Positions 52,614 to 59,245 of a DNA stretch of 64,000 nt are shown piece by piece (position 1 is the first letter of the stretch; each line of letters starts with the position of its first letter). The position numbers were made by a program, and so were the translations under genes. The stretch is from Streptomyces thermovulgaris (lineage in GTDB: Bacteria; Actinomycetota; Actinomycetes; Streptomycetales; Streptomycetaceae), in contig NZ_MUME01000011.1 of assembly GCF_002155915.1 (NCBI RefSeq), positions 31,200 to 95,199 on the forward strand, written 5' to 3'. Under the pieces are notes generated by a model. It was given only the letters and a program-made list of their open reading frames with translations, made no database searches and was not told the DNA's origin.

Positions 52614-53992
52614 CCGGCCCCCTTTCCGAGGTCGATCCCCGCGGATCGGGCCGCGGCGCCGAGCTTGGCCAGGCATTCGGCGTGTTCCTGGGCTGGGTCC
52701 GAGTCGTAGACGATGCCTCCGCCGGCCTGCAGGCGCACCTGCCCCTGGTGCAGCACGGCGCTGCGGATGGTCAGCCACAGGTCGGCGTCGTATGTGCCGA
52801 AGCTGCCGACCGCACCGGAGTAGAAGGAGCGTGCGACCGGCTCCAGCTCGTCGATGATCTCCATGGCCCGCACCTTCGGGGCGCCGGTCATGGTGCCGGC
52901 CGGGAACGTGGCACCGATCAGGTCCGCCGCGGTGATCCCCGTGCGCAGTTCGCCGGTGACGTCGGAGGTGAGATGCATGACGTGGGAGTAGCGCTCCACC
53001 CGCATCAGATGCGGCACCACGACGCTGCCCGGAACGCACACCCGGCCCAGGTCGTTGCGTGCCAGGTCGACGAGCATGCGGTGTTCGGCGAGTTCCTTCT
53101 CGCTGCCGTGCAGCTCCTGCTCGGCCAGCAGGTCCGCCGCGGGGTCGGCGCCGCGCGGACGGGTGCCGGCGAGAGGGCGGATCATGGCCCGTGCCCCGTC
53201 GGAGGTGACGCAGGGCTCGGGGGAACAGCCGCTCACCTCGAACTCCCGGCTGCGGTACCAGAACTGATACGGCGAGGGGTTGACGGAGCACATGGCCGAG
53301 TACAGCTCCAGCCCGTCCATGTCCGCCTCTGCGACGACGCCCAGCGACAGCACGACCTGGAAGATGTCCCCGTCGACGATGTAGCGCTTGGCCTGCTCCA
53401 CCGCGGCGTGGTGGTCGTCACGGCTCAGGGTGAACCGTGCGGTGCCTGCCCGTGACGGCCGCGGCGGGCGGGCCCGGTGGGCGGTCAGCAGCCGTACCGC
53501 GCGCAGGCAGGCCCGCCGTGCCGTCGAGGCGTCGCAGCCTCGCCCGATGACCCGCACCGCGGTGTCCTCGAAGCGGATCAGGATCTCGGGCACGAAGAGA
53601 TCGTAGGCGGGCAGATCCTCCCCGAAGCGGGGCTTGAGCCGTTCCATGTCCCGTACGGCGTCGTAGCTGATGACGCCGAAGAAGCGCCGCTCCTCGGGGT
53701 GGCGGGCGGTGGTGAGGTCCAGCCCGTCGAGAAAGCGCACGGCCGCGTGCAGGGCGGTGCTGCCCGTGCCCGGCTCCTGGTTCAGTCCGCAGCTGATCAG
53801 GGCGAGTTCTCCCACGGCCAGCACAGCGGGCCGGGTCGGACCCGAGGCGGTGGTGGCCAGCAGGATGCGCCCGTTGCCGCGCAGCGCCGCCGCGGCCCGG
53901 GCGGGGTCGAGCGGGCCGGGCAGCAGCTGTTCGTGGCGGTGGACGGTACTGCCCTGCCTCAGTGCCGAGATCACCGGAGTACCGCCTGTCAT
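52610..53992 (-). CDS. trpE: Chorismate-utilising synthase, TrpE-type
   Basis: This is a 460-residue protein. The C-terminal chorismate-binding domain has FEVSGCSPEPCV, IRPLAGTRPRG (about 271-281), ELAEHRMLVDLARNDLG, TFPAGTMTGAPKVRAMEIIDE (in parts) and QAGGGIVYDSDP. The Ala in PLAGT matches TrpE and related aminodeoxyisochorismate synthases, while PabB enzymes have Lys there. The product is therefore anthranilate or 2-amino-2-deoxyisochorismate rather than aminodeoxychorismate. It starts at ATG 53992, overlapping the DUF362 stop. It feeds the LuxE/LuxC steps in the same operon. Confidence 0.92.
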   Translation of the reverse strand: MTGGTPVISALRQGSTVHRHEQLLPGPLDPARAAAALRGNGRILLATTASGPTRPAVLAVGELALISCGLNQEPGTGSTALHAAVRFLDGLDLTTARHPEERRFFGVISYDAVRDMERLKPRFGEDLPAYDLFVPEILIRFEDTAVRVIGRGCDASTARRACLRAVRLLTAHRARPPRPSRAGTARFTLSRDDHHAAVEQAKRYIVDGDIFQVVLSLGVVAEADMDGLELYSAMCSVNPSPYQFWYRSREFEVSGCSPEPCVTSDGARAMIRPLAGTRPRGADPAADLLAEQELHGSEKELAEHRMLVDLARNDLGRVCVPGSVVVPHLMRVERYSHVMHLTSDVTGELRTGITAADLIGATFPAGTMTGAPKVRAMEIIDELEPVARSFYSGAVGSFGTYDADLWLTIRSAVLHQGQVRLQAGGGIVYDSDPAQEHAECLAKLGAAARSAGIDLGKGAG

Positions 53993-55197
53993 ACGGTGGC
54001 TCCTTCGCCGGTTCGGGCGGGGACCCGGAACTGGGTGCGCTCATGGGCACCGACCGGCTGTCCCATGGCGTAGCGGAACGCGGCGAGCTGAATGGCCCGA
54101 GGCGGGCAGCCCTCGACGTAGATGCCGGCGTCTCGGCTCTCGTAGAGGCAGTTTCCCACGAGCACGACCTGGCCGCGCAGCTCGGGCAGGGTGGCCTGGG
54201 GACCGGAGATGACCGTCATTTCCCCCTTCCATGCGCGCAGTTCGTCTCCCAGTGCCTCGAAAGCAGCTGCGATCCACCGTCGGCAGGCAGGGCAGGCGTG
54301 GTCCGCATGAACATGGATGCCGGGCCGCGGGGCTGTGATCACCGACGGAGCCCGTTCGATGGTGAAGGACAGCTCGTCGAAGGGGGTGCCGAGCAGCTCC
54401 ACCTCCGACAGTTCCGCCGGCCCCATGCCCCGGCTGTGGGCGTCATGGAGGTAGGCGACCTCGTACGCCTTGATGCCCGCGAGTTCGCTCACGGCCACGT
54501 CGAGGGCGACGGCGTTGGTCGACGCAGCCAGGAATCCGACCTCGCGCAGGCTCCCCTTCATGGGGTAGTTGCCCTCCACGACCGTGCTGCCGTCGCTGAT
54601 CACGAGGTGCTGCGGGCGCAGCAGGTTCAGGTCGACGGTCGACTCGTCGACGCCGGCCATGTGCACGATCCTCGTGGTGAAGCCCGGCAGGAGGCCGACG
54701 AGGTTCTTCATCGCGTTGGAGTAGACAACGCTGGCATGGGTGCGCAGCTGCGGAACCCCGATGAAGTAGTCGCAGTCCAGGACGAGTTCAGGGACGGCGA
54801 TCGGCACGCGCAGCGAGGTGGCCCCGGGGATCTCGGCGACCCGCAGGGGCAGATCGTCGAAGCTGACGACCTGTGCGTACCGGTGCACTTCGTGGTCGCG
54901 CAGAACTTCGATCAGGGCATGGGTCCGCTCGGCGACCACGGCCCTGGCACCGCGGTCGGCGACGGCCTTGGCGATGGCGGCGAGCAGCGCCGGGCTGACG
55001 TGGAAGCCCGGTTCCGTCTGGAACATGTTGGGCTTGATCAGCACGCGCTGACCGGAGGTAAGGGTGTCCAGCGGATCCCCCAGCAGGCCAAGCAGCCTGG
55101 CCAGGGCCTCCTCCATCTCCGACTGGTCCGCCCGCGGGTCGGTGCGGGTCAGGGCAACCGGCCAGGCGCCCCGGGGACGGCCGGACGCGTCAGGCAT
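53989..55197 (-). CDS. DUF362-family protein
   Basis: This is a 402-residue protein. VLIKPNMFQTEPGFHVSPALLAAIA (in parts: VLIKPNM and HVSPALL), ARAVVAERTHA, LRTHASVVYSNAMKNLVGLLPG and HLVISDGSTVVEGN match DUF362. A Cys/His cluster, HVHADHACPACRRW (about 298-311), could bind metal. No biochemical role is established for the family as far as I know. It is coupled to trpE and overlaps the cyclase gene, and lies near larBCE. It is therefore a candidate user of the nickel cofactor made by this cluster (inference). It is not LarA by motif. Confidence 0.82.
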   Translation of the reverse strand: MPDASGRPRGAWPVALTRTDPRADQSEMEEALARLLGLLGDPLDTLTSGQRVLIKPNMFQTEPGFHVSPALLAAIAKAVADRGARAVVAERTHALIEVLRDHEVHRYAQVVSFDDLPLRVAEIPGATSLRVPIAVPELVLDCDYFIGVPQLRTHASVVYSNAMKNLVGLLPGFTTRIVHMAGVDESTVDLNLLRPQHLVISDGSTVVEGNYPMKGSLREVGFLAASTNAVALDVAVSELAGIKAYEVAYLHDAHSRGMGPAELSEVELLGTPFDELSFTIERAPSVITAPRPGIHVHADHACPACRRWIAAAFEALGDELRAWKGEMTVISGPQATLPELRGQVVLVGNCLYESRDAGIYVEGCPPRAIQLAAFRYAMGQPVGAHERTQFRVPARTGEGATV

Positions 55198-55864
55198 CGT
55201 CGTTCTCCACGGCTATGACGCGGGCGGGGGCCGCTTCGACATCAGCGACCTTGATCGGGAGGGCGATGAGCTGGACGACCCGCCGGCTCAGCTCGTGCAT
55301 GCCAGTCATGTACTCGATCAGCGGAATGCCTGCGCCGAGCAGTGCGTGGTGGACCGGGGACTCACGGTCACCGGGGCGCTCGGTGAGGCAGTCAAAACCC
55401 ACCAGACAGGCACCGTTGTCGATGGCCCACTGGGCGGCGGACGGGGTGAGGTAGGGCGGCTTGTCCCAGTAGTCCTCGCGCCCCCATGCGCGGCGCACGT
55501 AGTCGGTGCGGATCAGCAGCCGGTCACCGGGCTGCCAGATGTCGCCGATCGCCTTGTCCAAGTCGTCGGCCGTGACCGGGTCTAGGTCGCCCTTGTACGA
55601 CAGGTCGGCGACGCAGGCACGGCCCACGAGAGTCTCCAGCGGCACGGCGTCGATGCCCTCGGCACCGGGAAAGAAGTGCAGCCGGTACTCGATGTGCGTG
55701 GCATTGTGCGGGAACAGGTGCAGCGTCGAGAATGTGCGCTCCGTCCCGTTCGGGTCGTCGTCCGGTGTCATGGCCCGCTCGGTGGTGAACTTGGGGAACC
55801 ACGAGGCGGGGTAGGAGGGCATTTCCTCGTAGAAACCGTGCGTCAGATCGATCAGCCGCGGCAC
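55190..55864 (-). CDS. Cyclase/kynurenine-formamidase-like metal hydrolase
   Basis: This 224-residue protein of the PF04199 fold opens LIDLTHGFYEEMPSYPASWFP. The metal motif usually H-x-G-T-H-x-D reads FPHNATHIEYRLHF here: both His are kept, Gly is Ala and Asp is Glu. RTDYVRRAWGREDYWDKPPYLT and LVGFDCLTERPG follow family spacing. Relatives hydrolyse N-formylkynurenine, isatin or cyclise polyketides. In an anthranilate-based cluster an amidase or ring-opening/closing step is plausible. The GTG at 55864 after AAGGAGG is the first gene of the long operon. Confidence 0.82.
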   Translation of the reverse strand: MPRLIDLTHGFYEEMPSYPASWFPKFTTERAMTPDDDPNGTERTFSTLHLFPHNATHIEYRLHFFPGAEGIDAVPLETLVGRACVADLSYKGDLDPVTADDLDKAIGDIWQPGDRLLIRTDYVRRAWGREDYWDKPPYLTPSAAQWAIDNGACLVGFDCLTERPGDRESPVHHALLGAGIPLIEYMTGMHELSRRVVQLIALPIKVADVEAAPARVIAVENDDA

Positions 55865-55913
55865 AATGCCTCCTTGGATTCGTGATCACGGCTTCACCAC
55901 ACTCCCCCACAGG

Positions 55914-55972
55914 GTTGACTTTTGTCAACATCCATGAGCGAACAACCCCCCTTTGTCGACCACGATGTTGAC
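55914..55972. promoter_or_regulatory. GTTGAC-TTTT-GTCAAC inverted repeat and a third GTTGAC before the cyclase operon
   Basis: The motif gttgac (55914-55919) and gtcaac (55924-55929) form a 6-4-6 inverted repeat 50 bases before the cyclase start, and gttgac recurs at 55967-55972. On the minus strand TTGACA at the repeat can act as a -35 box. This resembles the site before the ATP-grasp genes. Confidence 0.5.
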
Positions 55973-55977
55973 TACTG

Positions 55978-57267
55978 TTATTCCTTGGAGGGTTCGGCCG
56001 CCGGGGCGGGCCGCTCGTGCTCGTCCCAATACGCCCTGACGGCCGCCTGGACGACCGCGCGTTCCGGCCAGGCCAGGGCCGCAGCGGCGGCGGCCACGTC
56101 GGCGAACTCCGGCTGCACCGTGCGCCCCTGTCCGCTGCCGGCGACCTTCACACGCACGGACTGCCGGTGACCGGCCGGCCCGACCAGGACCCGTGTCATG
56201 TGCCGGGCCACCAGGCTCCGCTGCGCCGCCCACCACCGCACCCCGAGCGTGCAGGTGTGCGCGAACAGAACCTCGGTCACCACCCCACGGGCCGCAGGCG
56301 GGCACAGTGCCGTGACCTGCTGGCCCGGCCGTCCGCCCCGTCCGGTGACCGGTGTGGTCCAGCAGTCCCAGGCCCCTGCCGTGCGCAGCGCCTCCAGAAC
56401 CCCCGGCCACAGCCGGGGATCCATGTCGTCGACCGTGCTCTCCACCACGAGCACCTCGTCGGTCCCGGCGGCTTCCGGCTGCCGGGCCGTCAACGGCCGG
56501 CCGACCGTCACCCGGGTCACGTTGGGCCGGTCGGGCAGTTCGCGGCTGCCGCCGCCGTACCCGACGGCCGTCACCCGCATCACCTCCGGCTCCCCGGGCC
56601 GGGCCAGTGCCGCCAGCAGCGCCGCACCCGTCGGCGTGGTGCACTCCCCGGGCAGCTCGCCGCCCGTCAGGGGCAACCCGTGTGCCCGTGCGATCTCCAG
56701 CACCGCCGGCACCGGCACAGGCAGCACGCCGTGCGCCCCCCGGACCTGTCCGCTGCCAGCCTGCAGGGCGGAACAGCTGACCCGCACCCCGTCAGCGAGC
56801 AGGCCGAGGTCGTCCAGGGCCGCCGCGCACCCCGCCACGTCCGCGAGCGCGTCGAAGGCGCCCACCTCGTGGAAGTGCACCTGCTCCCGGTCGGTGCCGT
56901 GCACGGCCCCCTCCGCGTCGGCCAGGATCTCGAACGTCCGCAACGCGAAGGAAGCCGCGGCGGGAGTCAGCCCACCCGCTTCAGCAAGCAACTCCCGCAC
57001 GTCGCGCAGACGGCGCTCACGGTCGGGGACGGCCGGCCTCGCCACCTCCACACGGGTGCACGCCAGGCCACCGCGCCGGGCGGGTTCGGCACGCACGGCA
57101 AGACCTGGAACACCGAGGGACGCAATCGCCTCATTGACCCGCGCCAGCCGTGCGCCGGCGGCCAGGAGCGCGCCGAGCAGCATGTCGCCCGCCACGCCGG
57201 TGGAGCAGTCGACATGGGCGGTCAGCGGGAAGGGCGCGGGAGCGACGGTGCGGGAGCGGTCAGTCAC
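55978..57267 (-). CDS. larC: Nickel insertion protein LarC (pyridinium-3,5-bisthiocarboxylate mononucleotide nickel chelatase)
   Basis: This is a 429-residue protein. AHVDCSTGVAGDMLLGALLAAG (in parts: DCSTGVAGDMLLG) is the LarC opening. VHFHEVGAFDALADVAG (about 130-146), CTTPTGAALLAAL and ESTVDDMDPRLWPGVLEAL are the other hallmarks. The enzyme inserts nickel into the dithiolated nucleotide in a CTP-dependent step to complete the NPN cofactor. In Lactiplantibacillus plantarum larC is split by a frameshift; here it is one continuous frame. The GTG at 57267 overlaps the larB stop by eight bases. Confidence 0.92.
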   Translation of the reverse strand: MTDRSRTVAPAPFPLTAHVDCSTGVAGDMLLGALLAAGARLARVNEAIASLGVPGLAVRAEPARRGGLACTRVEVARPAVPDRERRLRDVRELLAEAGGLTPAAASFALRTFEILADAEGAVHGTDREQVHFHEVGAFDALADVAGCAAALDDLGLLADGVRVSCSALQAGSGQVRGAHGVLPVPVPAVLEIARAHGLPLTGGELPGECTTPTGAALLAALARPGEPEVMRVTAVGYGGGSRELPDRPNVTRVTVGRPLTARQPEAAGTDEVLVVESTVDDMDPRLWPGVLEALRTAGAWDCWTTPVTGRGGRPGQQVTALCPPAARGVVTEVLFAHTCTLGVRWWAAQRSLVARHMTRVLVGPAGHRQSVRVKVAGSGQGRTVQPEFADVAAAAAALAWPERAVVQAAVRAYWDEHERPAPAAEPSKE

Positions 57268-58075
57268 GGGGGTCCTCACGGGTGGAGGAGGCAAGGCCGA
57301 CAGGCCGGGGCGTTTCCGGCGCACCGTCCGCCTCAGGCACTCCGGCCGCTCTGTCCGTCCCGGTCGCCGCAGCGGCGGACCGTCTCGCGATCCTCGCGGC
57401 GTGCACGGCCGCCCCGAAGCCGTTGCCGATGTTCATCACCGCCACGCCCGGGCTGCACGAGGAGAGCATCGCCGCCGCGGCCGCCAGTCCTCCCGCGCCG
57501 ATCCCGTACCCCACCGGGCTGGGCACCGCGACCACCGGCATGTCCACCAGCCCGGCCACCACGCTCGGCAGGGCCCCCTCCATGCCCGCGATCACCACGG
57601 CACACGCCGCGCCCTCCAGGTCCGGCAGGGCGTCCAGCAGGCGGTGCAGACCCGCCACTCCGACGTCACCGACCAACCGCCCCCGGACACCGAGCACACC
57701 AAGCGTGGTGAGGCACTCGTGCGCGACGGCAAGATCCGAGGTCCCCGCGGTAAGCACCGCCACCTCCCCGCAGGGCACCGGCAGTTCGCCCACCACAACG
57801 GTCCGCCCCAGCCGGTCCACCGCGACCGGCCCGTCCTCACCGGCGAAGAACTCCGGCGCCCGTGACAGCACCTCGGAGGGGCATCGCGTGGCCAGAGCCG
57901 GCCCGGCCGGGTCCGCCCTGCGCAGCCCTGCCAGCAGACGGAGAGTCTGCTCCGGTGTCTTCCCCTCGGCGAAGACGACCTCCGGCACCCCCGTCCGCCG
58001 ACGCCGATCGGAATCGAGGCGGGCTATTGACTCGATATGCACGACACGTTGACCATCGGATCGCAGATCATTCAC
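57260..58075 (-). CDS. larB: Pyridinium-3,5-biscarboxylate mononucleotide synthase LarB
   Basis: This is a protein of about 271 residues related to AIR carboxylase (PurE). ARLDSDRRRRTGVPEVVFAEGKT (in parts) is the LarB N-terminal signature. LTAGTSDLAVAHECL, VVIAGMEGALPSVVAGL and VGYGIGAGGLAAAAAML are the catalytic-core motifs. It carboxylates and hydrolyses nicotinic acid adenine dinucleotide, the first step to NPN. The start is uncertain: GTG 58075 is preferred over TTG 58084. The last ~35 residues are a non-conserved tail. It is divergent from larE with only ~35 bases between. Confidence 0.92.
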   Translation of the reverse strand: MNDLRSDGQRVVHIESIARLDSDRRRRTGVPEVVFAEGKTPEQTLRLLAGLRRADPAGPALATRCPSEVLSRAPEFFAGEDGPVAVDRLGRTVVVGELPVPCGEVAVLTAGTSDLAVAHECLTTLGVLGVRGRLVGDVGVAGLHRLLDALPDLEGAACAVVIAGMEGALPSVVAGLVDMPVVAVPSPVGYGIGAGGLAAAAAMLSSCSPGVAVMNIGNGFGAAVHAARIARRSAAAATGTDRAAGVPEADGAPETPRPVGLASSTREDPRD

Positions 58076-58110
58076 CGGAGTCAACTTAGATAGATACTGG
58101 AGTCATCGCA
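58076..58110. promoter_or_regulatory. Compact divergent promoter of larB and larE
   Basis: About 35 bases separate the two starts. They contain agtcaactt (58079-58087), the same GTCAAC-type motif as before the regulator gene, then tagatagatact as a -10 area for larE and GGAG before its ATG. Both transcripts must have very short leaders. Confidence 0.5.
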
Positions 58111-58965
58111 ATGGCCTCAGCAAGTTCCCCGCCCCGACCCGACCTCGCCGACGCCGCCGACCGGCTGCTGGCCCGCTTGAGGAACCTGGACGGCGTCGCG
58201 GTCGCCTTCTCCGCAGGAGTGGACTCCACCGTGCTGCTGGCCGCCGCGCTCCGCGCGCTCCCTTCGGACCGTGTGGTCGCCGTCACCGCCGACTCCCCCA
58301 GCCTGGCCCGCGGCGAACTCGCCGACGCCCGGCGCCTCGCGGCCCTGCTGGGAGCCGAACACGTCACCCTTCCCACGGACGAACTCGCCGTCGACGGCTA
58401 CCGGGCCAACCGGGGCGACCGCTGCTACTTCTGCAAGCACACCGTGCTCGCCGCGATCACCGAGTTCGCCTTCTCCCGGGGCCTGCACCATGTCGCAACC
58501 GGCACCCAGGCGGACGACCTGCGCGCCCCCCACCGGCCGGGCCTGCGCGCCGCACGGGAACTCGCCGTCGTCGAGCCCCTCGCCGAGGCCGGTCTGACCA
58601 AAGCCGACGTACGCACGCTCGCCCGCGCCTGGAACCTCGACGTGGCGGACAAGCCCGCCGCCCCCTGCCTGGCCTCCCGGGTGTCCGTCGGCCTCCCTGT
58701 CACCCTCGAACGCCTCCGCGCCGTCGAGCGCGCCGAGGCGGTGGCCCGCACTTTTCTGGCCGACCACGAACTCGCCCCTTACGACCTGCGCGTCCGCCTT
58801 CTTCCGGACGGCTTCCGCCTGGAGGTCGACGCCCCGACCTACAACAGCATCCTCGACCTCAGCCTCTCCACGGAGGTCCTCGACCGTCTCGTCGCCACCG
58901 GCCTTCCGGCGACCGGCAGCATCGCCCCCTACCGGTCGGGGTCCGTCGCCACCGCCGCGCCCTGA
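58111..58965 (+). CDS. larE: ATP-dependent sulfurtransferase LarE
   Basis: This is a 284-residue PP-loop enzyme. VAFSAGVDSTVLLAAALRAL (about 31-50) contains the PP-loop SAGVDS. GDRCYFCKH gives Cys105 and Cys108, and KPAAPCLASRV gives Cys186, the position of the sacrificial Cys in L. plantarum LarE. Three Cys in this arrangement are typical of the LarE subgroup thought to bind a [4Fe-4S] cluster and work catalytically. It turns the two carboxylates of the LarB product into thiocarboxylates. It is divergent from larB and is the last gene of the inserted block. Confidence 0.94.
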   Translation: MASASSPPRPDLADAADRLLARLRNLDGVAVAFSAGVDSTVLLAAALRALPSDRVVAVTADSPSLARGELADARRLAALLGAEHVTLPTDELAVDGYRANRGDRCYFCKHTVLAAITEFAFSRGLHHVATGTQADDLRAPHRPGLRAARELAVVEPLAEAGLTKADVRTLARAWNLDVADKPAAPCLASRVSVGLPVTLERLRAVERAEAVARTFLADHELAPYDLRVRLLPDGFRLEVDAPTYNSILDLSLSTEVLDRLVATGLPATGSIAPYRSGSVATAAP

Positions 58966-59245
58966 CGGCTCTCGGGCGGCGCCCTCGGCCACCGCCTCCG
59001 TTCGGCCTCGGCCGCGGCACCGGGGACACGCCAGGCCCCGCAAACGGCCGGTGGCCGACTGCCCGCCCGTCCCCGGGCCCCTGGAAAGGGCGCGCTCCCG
59101 GCCGGGAGGAATCGCACCGGCGGGCCGTGCCATGGAGCCGGCCCTGCGGGCTCCCCGAGGGACGGACGGGTGGCCGGAAAGGGACCGCGCGGCCGCTGTC
59201 GCAGCGGGCGCGAAGGCCGCCGGGACGCGCCGGGCCGGATCCGGT

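Noticed and set aside
52008..53992. TrpE/TrpG pair as PABA synthase
   Set aside because: The Lys of PIKGT needed in PabB is Ala here (PLAGT), which fits anthranilate or aminodeoxyisochorismate synthases.
53989..55197. Calling the DUF362 gene larA
   Set aside because: Its motifs (VLIKPN, VISDG) are those of DUF362, and the LarA N-terminal motifs are not seen.
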